A DNA stretch of 64,000 nt from Sphingobium sp. KCTC 72723 (GTDB taxonomy: Bacteria > Pseudomonadota > Alphaproteobacteria > Sphingomonadales > Sphingomonadaceae). Below, in pieces: positions 42,470 to 50,183 of the stretch. Location of the stretch: the NCBI RefSeq assembly GCF_014280435.1, contig NZ_CP060388.1:310001-374000 (forward strand). Reading direction: 5' to 3'. How positions within the stretch are numbered: the stretch's first letter is position 1; each line of letters begins with the position of its first letter. Made by a program: the position numbers and the translations under genes. Under the pieces are notes generated by a model. The model searched no databases and was not told the origin of the DNA. It saw only the letters and a program-made list of their open reading frames with translations.

Positions 42470-42724
42470 TCATCGCTTGAATTCCTGAAATCTCAAGCAT
42501 TCCGCCTTTAGCTCTGCGAATGTATCTTTGAGGGCAGTGGGGTTGTCGCAATCGTCCCATAGTTCGCTGAGTTGATCGGCGGTGAGGATCAGGTTCCAGC
42601 GCAGTCCGATGCGGAGACGATATTCGTCCTGGGTGCAAACGAATGTCTCGACCTTGACGCCTAGCGCCTTGGAGAGGCCACGCTCGACATCGAAACATTG
42701 GGCGTCAGGTGGAACGCTGCTCAT
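42470..42724 (-). CDS. Small hypothetical protein (84 aa)
   Basis: An 84-residue protein (SSVPPDAQCFDVERGLSKALGVKVETFVCTQDEYRLRIG..., ending LRFQEFKR). The ATG at 42724 overlaps the previous stop (ATGA), so it is the third gene of a coupled three-gene operon. The longer open frame to 43021 covers the other two genes in another frame and is not used. Confidence 0.65.
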   Translation of the reverse strand: MSSVPPDAQCFDVERGLSKALGVKVETFVCTQDEYRLRIGLRWNLILTADQLSELWDDCDNPTALKDTFAELKAECLRFQEFKR

Positions 42725-42882
42725 TCGTCGTCCTGCAAGCGATGCTTGCGATCTTGTCGTTCGGCTTCCCGCTGTTTGGATCGGGTGGCACAGTATTCGC
42801 AGTTCGGTGACGGACAGCCCCATTCCCATTCTTTGAGCTTTTTCCAATGATGCTTGATTTTGCGATGAAACGATCTGCTCAC
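42721..42882 (-). CDS. Small cysteine-containing basic protein (53 aa)
   Basis: The GTG at 42882 overlaps the upstream stop (GTGA) and its TGA overlaps the downstream ATG, so it is coupled on both sides. The product reads MSRSFHRKIKHHWKKLKEWE, then WGCPSPNCEYCATRSKQREA..., with a CPSPNCEYC motif that could bind zinc and very basic flanks. Nucleic-acid binding is plausible but unproven. Confidence 0.6.
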   Translation of the reverse strand: MSRSFHRKIKHHWKKLKEWEWGCPSPNCEYCATRSKQREAERQDRKHRLQDDE

Positions 42883-43358
42883 GGCTGGGCATCCTCACCG
42901 GGACGCTTCCACATCGCCAGCTTGAACATGATCGCATCGTTCTTATCCGCAAATCGGACCAGATAGCTTTTGATGCCACGCTGTAACGATGCTCCCCATG
43001 CTTCACGGGTGATGCCCGCATTATTGACGCCTCCCTGAATTGCGATCCTATTCAGCAATCGGCGGCTGCATGTTGCCGGTGTTCCCAACACAGTGATGTG
43101 AATGCGCTCATTGCTGTCGGTTTGGATTAGCGCTGCGCGCTCGGCCTCTTCTGTGACCTGATGATCGTCACCGGACTGGATAGCATCTTGTTCAGCGGCT
43201 GCGATTTTAGCTGCTCGCCATTCCTCGATCGACAGCCCGTCGATTGTTTCAACGGTGCTGATTATGAATTTACCAGATGCAACGCTCTTCAGGTATTCGG
43301 CTACATCGTCATATTCGAGAGTGTTGACATTGAACTTGAATGGATAGAGGTCTTGCAT
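42879..43358 (-). CDS. Small right-arm protein with FKL C-terminus (D)
   Basis: A 159-residue protein (QDLYPFKFNVNTLEYDDVAEYLKSVASGKFIISTVETIDG... ). It ends KSYLVRFADKNDAIMFKLAMWKRPGEDAQP, the third member of the FKL family. CAGGAGT lies 8 nt before the ATG and a TAAATA site 34 nt upstream. First gene of the coupled operon. Confidence 0.65.
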   Translation of the reverse strand: MQDLYPFKFNVNTLEYDDVAEYLKSVASGKFIISTVETIDGLSIEEWRAAKIAAAEQDAIQSGDDHQVTEEAERAALIQTDSNERIHITVLGTPATCSRRLLNRIAIQGGVNNAGITREAWGASLQRGIKSYLVRFADKNDAIMFKLAMWKRPGEDAQP

Positions 43359-43392
43359 ATTTCAACTCCTGCAATTTGTTTTTCGTCGCAGG

Positions 43393-43398
43393 TATTTA
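43393..43398 (-). promoter_or_regulatory. TAAATA motif upstream of 43358
   Basis: Minus-strand CGATAAATACCTGCG, 34 nt before the ATG. Confidence 0.4.
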
Positions 43399-43425
43399 TC
43401 GAGAGACAAAAGGTCCGGTTTTGAG

Positions 43426-43439
43426 TCACTTTATGGCTG
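43426..43439 (+). promoter_or_regulatory. TCACTTTATGGCTG element, copy 4 (variant)
   Basis: Three mismatches to the consensus, 52 nt before the recombinase ATG at 43492. Confidence 0.45.
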
Positions 43440-43491
43440 ACGCCGGAATCAAAAGGCTGCAACAGTGTTGAGCAACAAAGGAGTTCAACAC

Positions 43492-44016
43492 ATGCAAGCG
43501 CCGATTTTGGATGAAGAGCAGTTTGCTACCGTGCTGCAATTTGCTCGCAATATGCAGCGCGCACCAATGTATAGCTTGATGATCTTGCTTTCTAAAAAGC
43601 TAGGTCTGCGCCCGATGGAAATCGCTGGTCTGGAAACAAGCTGGTTCGTAGGTCAGTCGCTTCGTATCCCGTTGGGACATTCTAAGCGCAAGCAAGGGCG
43701 CACTTTACCCGTAGATCAAGAAATCCTGACCGCACTCGATAAGCACATGCAGGGCAGGGAAGGGCGCATATTTCGCAATGCTGCTGGGGACGCTTTCACA
43801 GCAAATGGTATCTCTGAGGCTATTCGACGCATTTACCGACTGTCCGGCGTTCAGGGTAGCTGCTACTCAGGTCGTCGGACGATGGCGACCAACTTAGTTG
43901 ATAACAAGGTTAACATTTTGGTGGTTCAAAAGCTGCTAGGGCATTCCTCGCCGGTTACAACAATGAACTATGTTGGAGTTTCTGAGCGCATGATGCGCGA
44001 AGCACTTTTTGGATAA
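43492..44016 (+). CDS. Minimal tyrosine recombinase-like protein
   Basis: A 174-residue protein consisting only of the catalytic domain of the XerC/D-lambda integrase fold. Catalytic Arg40 lies in LGLRPMEIAGL, a basic KQGRTLPVD turn follows, then YSGRRTMATNLV in place of HxxR, LLGHSSPVTTMNYVGV with His and nucleophile Tyr160. The N-terminal core-binding domain is missing and the first histidine of the HxxR box is Tyr, so activity is uncertain. AAGGAG lies 9 nt before the ATG. The prophage integrase proper is the serine enzyme at 45420. Confidence 0.8.
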   Translation: MQAPILDEEQFATVLQFARNMQRAPMYSLMILLSKKLGLRPMEIAGLETSWFVGQSLRIPLGHSKRKQGRTLPVDQEILTALDKHMQGREGRIFRNAAGDAFTANGISEAIRRIYRLSGVQGSCYSGRRTMATNLVDNKVNILVVQKLLGHSSPVTTMNYVGVSERMMREALFG

Positions 44017-44018
44017 AG

Positions 44019-44032
44019 TCACTTTTTGGTTG
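44019..44032 (+). promoter_or_regulatory. TCACTTTTTGGTTG element, copy 5
   Basis: One mismatch to the consensus; 70 nt before the ATG at 44103. Confidence 0.5.
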
Positions 44033-44102
44033 CACTAGGTATCAATTGGGCTTTTATGTCCTCAAACGCAGCGCGTGGTGCTGCACATTATGGAGATCGA
44101 AC

Positions 44103-44492
44103 ATGGCACTGGATTGGAAGAAGACCGTACAAGCAGCAAGCAAGGTCGAGGGCTTTAACGCTTCGGCACAGCGCGCCCCTAAGACGGCTCAGGAAGTCGT
44201 TGCTGCCGCGATTGACCGTCAAATCGAACTGTTCAACAAGCCCAAGACGGAAGGCCGTCGCTGGTTCGAAATAGTCGGTGACAACGTGGGCTTCGCTATC
44301 CGCTACGCTAACTCGCCGTTGAAGCTCGTCGGTGACGAAACGAAGGTCGTCGTGCCGAAAGCGCAGTTCGTTGAGGTCATGGAAGCCATCAAAGCCGACA
44401 TTCTCAAGGGCGATTTCAAAGCGCAGTTGGACGCCGGTGAAGCCAAAGTTCGCACCCGTGCAGAGAAGATCAAAGGTGTGAAGCGCAAGTAA
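44103..44492 (+). CDS. Hypothetical basic protein (129 aa)
   Basis: A 129-residue protein (ALDWKKTVQAASKVEGFNASAQRAPKTAQEV..., FEIVGDNVGFAIRYANSPLKLVG, ending RAEKIKGVKRK). It is lysine-rich at both ends. GGAG lies 8 nt before the ATG and a strong terminator follows, so it is monocistronic. It looks like a DNA- or RNA-associated protein but no family is recognised. Confidence 0.65.
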   Translation: MALDWKKTVQAASKVEGFNASAQRAPKTAQEVVAAAIDRQIELFNKPKTEGRRWFEIVGDNVGFAIRYANSPLKLVGDETKVVVPKAQFVEVMEAIKADILKGDFKAQLDAGEAKVRTRAEKIKGVKRK

Positions 44493-44514
44493 GCGCCTAA
44501 CCCGACAACAAAAC

Positions 44515-44542
44515 GGCTCGCCAGCGATGGCGGGCCTTTTTT
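44515..44542 (+). terminator. Intrinsic terminator after 44103-44492
   Basis: GGCTCGCC-AGCGAT-GGCGGGCC with one G-T pair and six T. Confidence 0.85.
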
Positions 44543-44652
44543 GTGACTGCGCTACCTTGTGTTCGTGGAGAAAGCTGGACCATTTCTGACCCAGCTTCCC
44601 CTTTGGCAATCAGCCTAAAATGACGAAAACCGATTGCCTGCTATTTAACAGC

Positions 44653-45006
44653 TTATGCCCGAATTGCCCCTGCGGACCTCGCTTGTGCTGCATATTCCGA
44701 TAGCGTGTGCTTGGCCGTCCAGTAGCGATCCTGTTCTATATGAAGCCCACCGGGCAGCTTAACGGCAAACACTTCCTCAAGCGAAATGTAGCCGAGTTCG
44801 GGATAGCCCGTGTCCGATAATCCGAAGGCCAGGCCATCGTTATCGCACTCCGTGAGAAGCCATGTCCCTATGCCCAGCGGGTTAAACAGTTTGACTACCG
44901 GGTTGTAGTCTCGCTCCTGAGAAGTCCCTTTGAGGGGCAATTGCTCTTCCCAATTTATGATTAGCTGTTGCAGGTCGTCGGGTCGGATATGATCTGTCCA
45001 TTCCAT
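44653..45006 (-). CDS. DUF2958 domain protein
   Basis: A 117-residue protein. VVKLFNPLGIGTWLLTECDNDGLAFGLSDTGYPELGYISLEEVFAVKLPGGLHIEQD follows the DUF2958 signature closely. DUF2958 proteins are found on plasmids, phages and integrative elements; the biochemical role is not known. The ATG at 45006 has AAGGA 11 nt upstream. A partial element TCACTCTTT faces it at 45099-45107. Confidence 0.82.
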   Translation of the reverse strand: MEWTDHIRPDDLQQLIINWEEQLPLKGTSQERDYNPVVKLFNPLGIGTWLLTECDNDGLAFGLSDTGYPELGYISLEEVFAVKLPGGLHIEQDRYWTAKHTLSEYAAQARSAGAIRA

Positions 45007-45114
45007 TGTAGGCACGTCCTTTCTGGTTGAAGTGCCTCAGGACATGCAAAGCCATTTGGGCTGGAAATCAACCAAATTACGACTACAGACTGGAAATAAA
45101 GAGTGATACAAAGT

Positions 45115-45128
45115 TCACTCTTTGGATG
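45115..45128 (+). promoter_or_regulatory. TCACTCTTTGGATG element, copy 6
   Basis: One mismatch to the consensus, 46 nt before the ATG at 45175; a partial inverted copy AAAGAGTGA lies just upstream at 45099-45107, making a divergent pair. Confidence 0.55.
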
Positions 45129-45174
45129 ACTGCTTCCCTGACTGAAAACATACAGTTGGGGAAGGAGACAACAA

Positions 45175-45354
45175 ATGCAGATCGACCTCAACGCACTTGC
45201 TAATTTTGTAGAACGGACGCTCGATTGCAGCCCAGACTTCGAGGATGATGCTTTCGCTTTCGACTTCCAAGACCATCGCATTTACTGCGAACGCAAGCGT
45301 TACTGTTTTGATCTGCACGTTGGTTCAGAAGTGCTGCAAATACCGCGTCACTGA
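45175..45354 (+). CDS. Small acidic hypothetical protein (59 aa)
   Basis: MQIDLNALANFVERTLDCSP leads into an acidic EDDAFAFDFQDHRIY and a cysteine/basic end. AAGGAG lies 8 nt before the ATG; the right-arm element is upstream and a terminator downstream. Function unknown. Confidence 0.65.
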   Translation: MQIDLNALANFVERTLDCSPDFEDDAFAFDFQDHRIYCERKRYCFDLHVGSEVLQIPRH

Positions 45355-45382
45355 TCCCCGTCGAAGCCCACACAGAACAAAG

Positions 45383-45411
45383 AAGCCCCGGCATGTTGTG
45401 CAGGGGCTTTC
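45383..45411. terminator. Terminator between convergent 59-aa gene and integrase
   Basis: AAGCCCC/GGGGCTT stem with TTTCTT on the plus side; may serve both directions. Confidence 0.75.
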
Positions 45412-45419
45412 TTGTGCCT

Positions 45420-47045
45420 TCAGTTTAAGATCGGCTCACAGGGTGTCGATGCACCTTCCAGCATCGTCCCTGCTTCATCGAACATATACCATGCGCCACC
45501 TTCCAACGAGATTTTGAATGTGCCGTTGGAGTAGATTTCGATCCTGTCGATGAGGCGGCGCAGCGCAACATTGGTTCGCGTCCGCGCATCAAAGCGGACT
45601 TCCTCGTCCTTGCTGTTGATAGCATCGCGCAGAAGGTCAATGGCTGCGGTGTCAGCAGACTTGTCAGGCATTGCGGCTTGAATCCCGCGTTGCCTTCTAA
45701 GTTCAGCTATTTCCAACGTGAGGGTTTCAATCTCCGCCTCTACCTTCATCGAGCGCGTAGCTAACGCTTTCGGGGCAATGCCCTCCGTGATGGCATCAAG
45801 TATGTTGTCCAGCGCCTTTTGCTGCGCGTCCAGTTTGTGCTGCGCCTCGGCTATCTGACGGTCAAAGGACGCAAGCGCGTTGTTTATGTTCCCGTTGTCC
45901 GCAATGACGGGAAGCAGTTCATCCAGCACCGTGCTTTCTACAACGCCGTAGTGGATGGTCGCATTGTTGGTGCAAGCATTGTCCTTGTAACGTGCGTCGT
46001 TACAGCGCAGCCAAGAATAGTGACGCGGTGGCCTCTTTTTGTTGACCATCGTGCGGCGTTGGATGACCGCACCATATCCGCAATGACCGCATTTAGTGAT
46101 TCCCGAAAACAAGTTCTGCGCTCGCTTTCGTTCATCGCCGCCTAGCGTTGTCCGATCTTTCCGAACCGATAGCGCCTTGTGGAATGTGTGGGCATCTACG
46201 ATCTGCGGATAATAATCTGTCGAAAGCACTTCGCCTTTGAGCGTTACATATTCGCCGATCACTGCCGGGCTGGTCAGCAGCTTGTGCAGGTAGCGAGGCG
46301 TCCAGTGCTTCTTGTCCTTATACCGTTTTTCGATGGACCAGCTTTTCTCGCCCAGACCATTCAGGCGATCAATTATCGTCAGGCTTCCAATCCCGTTAAC
46401 ATACCAATCGAATATCTGGCGGACGAGGGCTGCTCGATGCTCGTTCGGGACATAGACGCCTCCCTGAATGTCGAGCCATGAAGGACATTGCTTGCTGTAT
46501 GCCGTCTTGTCGCCGTTTGCGATTGCCGTGTGAATGCGCGTCCAACCTGCATTCGAGAGGCGGCTTTTGTTCAAGCTCTCCTCATGGGAGGTCTGGGCCT
46601 TAATGATGAGGCCGAAAACGTCCATCAGGTCAGCGTCGTTTCCCGCTTTGTAGAGGTGGTTGTCATGATAGGTGGCGACATCAACACCGGCTTCATTAAG
46701 CGCCCATACGAGACGCGCAGCGGCTTTTGGGCCTTGTCGGGATAGGCGTGACACATTCTCGCAGACTAGCACCGCGCCATTTTCAAAATGGCCCTCACGC
46801 GCTTTGCGCTCGAATTCGTACAGGGCTGAACCATCCTCGCGGTTCGCCCCTTTGAATGCGGACTTAGCCTCGTCCGTCATTTCCTCAACCACTGTCCAGC
46901 CGTGTTGGTCGGCGTGGGTGCGCCCGTAAGTAAGCTGGCGCTCGATGCTGTGTCCGTCGCGCTGGCCGTGCGAGCTAAAGCGTGCGTAAAGGTAAGCTGG
47001 CTTAGTTTCGGTTGCGGCAACTATATGCGAATTGTGTTTGACCAT
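45420..47045 (-). CDS. int: Large serine recombinase (prophage integrase)
   Basis: A 541-residue enzyme. The N-terminal resolvase domain has catalytic Ser24 in YARFSSHGQRDGHSIERQ and VCENVSRLSR. A recombinase domain follows (about 170-300), then a zinc beta-ribbon with KCGHCGYG and RCNDARYKDNACTN (about 315-375), then a coiled coil (about 395-460), the order of phiC31/Bxb1-type integrases. AGGA lies 4 nt before the ATG, 49 bp from the attR core. No recombination directionality factor was recognised. Confidence 0.95.
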   Translation of the reverse strand: MVKHNSHIVAATETKPAYLYARFSSHGQRDGHSIERQLTYGRTHADQHGWTVVEEMTDEAKSAFKGANREDGSALYEFERKAREGHFENGAVLVCENVSRLSRQGPKAAARLVWALNEAGVDVATYHDNHLYKAGNDADLMDVFGLIIKAQTSHEESLNKSRLSNAGWTRIHTAIANGDKTAYSKQCPSWLDIQGGVYVPNEHRAALVRQIFDWYVNGIGSLTIIDRLNGLGEKSWSIEKRYKDKKHWTPRYLHKLLTSPAVIGEYVTLKGEVLSTDYYPQIVDAHTFHKALSVRKDRTTLGGDERKRAQNLFSGITKCGHCGYGAVIQRRTMVNKKRPPRHYSWLRCNDARYKDNACTNNATIHYGVVESTVLDELLPVIADNGNINNALASFDRQIAEAQHKLDAQQKALDNILDAITEGIAPKALATRSMKVEAEIETLTLEIAELRRQRGIQAAMPDKSADTAAIDLLRDAINSKDEEVRFDARTRTNVALRRLIDRIEIYSNGTFKISLEGGAWYMFDEAGTMLEGASTPCEPILN

Positions 47046-47093
47046 GTTTCCTGACCTACGCGGAATTGCGTTGCCATTTCGTTTACAACCGCA

Positions 47094-47100
47094 ACGACAT
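47094..47100. repeat. attR core of the prophage
   Basis: ACGACAT, identical to 468-474. The host glycosyltransferase frame runs in from the right to this point and then enters phage sequence. Confidence 0.8.
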
Positions 47101-47614
47101 GCTCGGCATCATGCAGCACGATCGCTTTGTAGCGAAAGCCTGTGTTGCGTTCTTCCGCGACCATTGCCCGCCACAGGACGTTCAGGCAATCCGGCTTGGT
47201 CGTCGGGCCGAAATGTGGATTGGCGCATAGGATCAGGCGGGGATCATCCTGCGCGATGGGCGCAATCGCGTCGATCGTGGCGCGGTCATTGGGATAGACG
47301 CCGACGAAGATGCGATAGTCGGCCTGTCCCCATTGCCCCAGCGCATAGCGTAGCATCGGCCCGATCACGTCCGCTTCGCCCCAGGCGGGGATAAAGATGG
47401 CGATCCGCCCTGGCCGCGACGAAGGCGGCAGGCTCGCCGTCGTCATGCGGGAATGGCGGGTGTAGACGGTCAGGTCGCGCCAGCTTTGGCGGCACAGGAA
47501 CAGCAGGTCGATGATGAGGTCGTCCAGCCCGCCAATGGCAAGGCCGACGACCGCGAACAGCAGAACTTCATGGTGCAGGGTAGCCAGGCCCGTGACGAGC
47601 ATGTCCCACGGCAT
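47094..47614 (-). pseudogene. NfrB-like glycosyltransferase, 5' fragment right of prophage
   Basis: Translation from ATG 47614 gives a membrane-associated N-terminus (VLLFAVVGLAIGGLDDLIIDLLF), then GRIAIFIPAWGEADVIGPMLRYAL, typical of the GT2 domain of NfrB, and FRYKAIVLHDAE at the junction. In the lysogen the frame runs on into phage DNA and stops at 47021. In E. coli NfrB works with NfrA in export of a surface polysaccharide that phage N4 uses. Joining to 1-474 would restore the gene. Confidence 0.85.
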
Positions 47615-47903
47615 TTCCCCCAAGGCGTCCTCCCCCTGTCCCAACTGCCGTCCCGGCCCCTGTCCCGGCAAGCGCAACGATGCCATTCATGCCCGATGCT
47701 TCCAAGCCTTTTGCGTATTTTACATGCGATATTATAGCGGGCAGCCGGTTTAGGCGGTGCGCCGGGGCGCCCATTTTACCCGTTCGTCGGGTTCGCCAAG
47801 GTAAAAAACCTATGCTATACGGTCATCGTTGCTGTTGCGTTTCTTTGCGCAGCCGCGACCAAGTCGACCAATTCTCTTGGCACATTACCGGAGGAGGGCG
47901 AAT

Positions 47904-48083
47904 ATGAGTATGGAGACGGACGTCAATTATCTGCTGCATCGTCAGCAGATGTCTTTGATCCGCGCGCAGGCCAGTCCTTCGCGACAGGGACGGGTGGCCT
48001 ATGAAGGGCTGGCCCGGCGCTATGCCCAGCAAGTAGACGAATATAAGCAGGAAAATGAACGGCTGATCGTGCGCGCGCACTGA
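47904..48083 (+). CDS. Small conserved sphingomonad-type protein (59 aa)
   Basis: A 59-residue protein (SMETDVNYLLHRQQMSLIRAQ..., YAQQVDEYKQENERLIVRAH). Short helical proteins of this pattern occur across sphingomonads; function unknown. GGAGGAGGG precedes the ATG at 47904. The 217-bp gap upstream holds its promoter and the divergent start of the interrupted glycosyltransferase. Confidence 0.7.
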   Translation: MSMETDVNYLLHRQQMSLIRAQASPSRQGRVAYEGLARRYAQQVDEYKQENERLIVRAH

Positions 48084-48114
48084 TCGGTTATCGGGTGCGC
48101 TGGTCGGGCGGCCG

Positions 48115-48330
48115 TCATCGCCGTTCGATCAGCCGCTCTATGGCGCGCCGATGATGTGCGTCGTCCCCGCAATCCTGTTCCAGCACCGACTTGATCCGTT
48201 CCAGTTCGGCTTCGGTCAGATGTTCGATGCCAATGAAATCGTTGCGCGCCTTGTCCGCCGCGCGGATCAGTTCGTCCAGCTTGGCCTGAATGGCCGACCC
48301 GTCGCGATTTTGCGCATTCTGGATCAGGAA
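48115..48330 (-). pseudogene. Low-affinity iron permease-like, C-terminal fragment
   Basis: The minus strand encodes FLIQNAQNRDGSAIQAKLDEL and continues IRAADKARNDFIGIEHLTEAELERIKSVLEQD to a TGA at 48115. This is the C-terminal cytosolic part of the PF04120 low-affinity iron permease-like family. The N-terminal part is 2.9 kb away at 51278-51466. The fragment begins exactly at CAGGAA, which is repeated at the other break. Confidence 0.85.
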
Positions 48331-48473
48331 GCAAGTCGAAGGGTTGTAGCAAAAACGCGAGGCGAAACATCCGCAGTTTTGCGAGGTTTGTGAAAAAATA
48401 CGCGAATGTCCGACTTGGGTGGAAAGCGGTCATTAACTCAGAGCCGCTAAATGGCTCTGCGGAGGCCTGTAGA

Positions 48474-48797
48474 ATGGCGAGATCATACACCAAAACGGAC
48501 AAGTTCCTGCTGGCGGGAGGCGCTCTAGGTTTCGCTGCGTCGCGCATTATTCCCGTTCCAAAGCCTGTGCTGATTGTCGTCGGAGTCATTGTCGGCCTTT
48601 TGGCTCTCTGGCTTTCCGCGAGAGCGTTGATCCGAAGACGAAGGGAAAAGCTAGAAGATCGAGACGCTGCATGGAATGCGTTCGTTCAATGTGAAGGGTT
48701 TCGGGCGCTTGCGTACGAAAGCCTCCAGTGCAGGAACCCGCGGGCCCCATGTGCTGGTCTATGGGTAAAAAGGCTTTGGGATGGTGCTGGCGGGTAA
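48474..48797 (+). CDS. Small two-helix membrane protein, possibly truncated
   Basis: A 107-residue protein starting ARSYTKTDKFLLAGGALGFA after Met. Hydrophobic segments lie at about 13-27 and 33-52, followed by RRRREKLEDRDAAWNAF. The C-terminus (from about ALAYESLQ) looks unlike the rest and may be created by the adjacent transposon junction. GGAGG lies 9 nt before the ATG. Unknown function. Confidence 0.45.
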   Translation: MARSYTKTDKFLLAGGALGFAASRIIPVPKPVLIVVGVIVGLLALWLSARALIRRRREKLEDRDAAWNAFVQCEGFRALAYESLQCRNPRAPCAGLWVKRLWDGAGG

Positions 48798-48985
48798 GCG
48801 CTGCCGATCCAGAAGTGCCGCTGCTGGTCCGATCAACGTGATTTCGTGCGGCGTCAGATTGCTAGGTGCGTTTGTTTTGCTGGCCGGTGTGCCCTGGGCC
48901 CGGCGTAATTCTATGATGGGCATGCACTGGGTCATCGGCCAGGACACCATGGGCGTGACCGTCATGCAAGGCGAGCCATGCCGGA

Positions 48986-50179
48986 TCATGGCGCATGTCT
49001 CCGGGCGGGCGGCGCTGGCTGCGGCGGAGCGCGCGGTTGGTACCAGCGGACGAGGGTTTCGACGATAGTCATATGCCCGCCGCAACATGGGCATGGCGGT
49101 CGATGATCGGGCAGCTTGTCGGGCTCGGGTTCCTCGATCGGCGCAGCAACGCCCAGCAGCCTGCGGGCGAGCGCCATGGCCTCCTTGTGCGTCGAACTGG
49201 CGAGCAGACCGTAATGCCGGATACGGTGGAAGCCACGCGGCAGGACATGGATCAGGAAGCGGCGGATGAACTCGTCGGTCGCCAGCGTCATGACCTGCTG
49301 GCGTTCGGCCCCGTCGCGGCGATAGTCCTTATAGCGGAAGGTCACGCCGGTCTCGTCGAAGCCGATGAGGCGCCGGTTCGAGATGGCGACACGGTGGGTA
49401 TAGCGCGAGAGATAGGCCAGCACCGCCTGCGGCCCTGCAAATGGCGGTTTGGCATAGACCACCCAGCGCTTCTTACGGATGGGCGACAGATATCGCAGTA
49501 AGGCCTTACGCGAGGCCAGGCCCGCCAAGGCGTTGAAGAAGGCCAGCTTCCCAGCGTCGAACAACGCCAGCAGGCGTGTGAGGAACAGTCGGCGGAACAA
49601 CGCGCCCAGCACGCGCACCGGCAGTAGGAAGGCTGGACGTGACGAGATCCAACGCTTGCCGTCCAGCGTGATACCGCCGCCGGGTACGATCATGTGCACA
49701 TGCGGGTGGTGAGTCAGTGCCGATCCCCAGGTGTGCAGGACGGCGGTGATGCCGACCCGCGCGCCGAGGTGTTTGGGATCGGCGCCGATGGTCAGCATCG
49801 TGTCCGCAGCTGCGCGGAACAGCAGGTCATAGACCACCGCCTTGTTCTGCCAGGCGATGTCAGCGATCTCGGCGGGCACGGTGAACACGACGTGGAAGTA
49901 GCCGACCGGCAACAGATCAGCCTCGCGCGCGGCCAGCCAGGTGCGCGCTGCGGCGCCCTGACATTTGGGGCAATGCCGGTTGCGGCAGGAGTTATAGGCG
50001 ATCCGCCAATGCCCGCAGTCGTCGCAGGCCTCGACGTGGCCGCCCAGCGCGGCGGTGCGGCAGTTCTCGATCGCCGTCATGACCTTGAGCTGGCCGAGAC
50101 TGAGATGCCCGGCATGGGCTGCGCGATACGCTGGCCCGGCGCTACGGAAGATGTCGGCGACCTCGAGTGAGGTGCGCAC
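48986..50179 (-). CDS. IS91-family HUH transposase
   Basis: A 397-residue protein. N-terminal zinc-finger cysteines appear in CDDCGHWRIAYNSCRNRHCPKCQG. The HUH metal site is in ALTHHPHVHMIVPGGG. RYTHRVAISNRRLIGFDETGVTFRYKDYR and HVLPRGFHRIRHYGLL are typical of IS91 transposases, which act by rolling-circle-like transposition. The GTG start follows the recombinase stop by 4 nt, so the two are one operon. The proline/arginine-rich end may be altered. Confidence 0.92.
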   Translation of the reverse strand: MRTSLEVADIFRSAGPAYRAAHAGHLSLGQLKVMTAIENCRTAALGGHVEACDDCGHWRIAYNSCRNRHCPKCQGAAARTWLAAREADLLPVGYFHVVFTVPAEIADIAWQNKAVVYDLLFRAAADTMLTIGADPKHLGARVGITAVLHTWGSALTHHPHVHMIVPGGGITLDGKRWISSRPAFLLPVRVLGALFRRLFLTRLLALFDAGKLAFFNALAGLASRKALLRYLSPIRKKRWVVYAKPPFAGPQAVLAYLSRYTHRVAISNRRLIGFDETGVTFRYKDYRRDGAERQQVMTLATDEFIRRFLIHVLPRGFHRIRHYGLLASSTHKEAMALARRLLGVAAPIEEPEPDKLPDHRPPCPCCGGHMTIVETLVRWYQPRAPPQPAPPARRHAP

Positions 50180-50183
50180 CGGT

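Larger units (their letters stand above)
475..47093. mobile_element. Integrated siphovirus-type prophage (~46.6 kb)
   Basis: The segment is bounded by the ACGACAT direct repeats inside a disrupted host gene. It carries a serine integrase at the right end, replication genes, lysis genes, small and large terminase, portal, scaffold, capsid, connector, tube, chaperone, tape measure, tail-tip and fibre genes. Every structural class expected of a long-tailed, non-contractile phage is present and the genes look intact, apart from one IS256-family insertion in the replication region. No CI-type repressor was recognised. Confidence 0.93.

Noticed and set aside
48781..49068. 95-aa frame between the small membrane gene and IS91 transposase
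   Set aside because: It overlaps the transposase end and lacks a ribosome site or recognisable domain; it may be part of the element's non-coding end.
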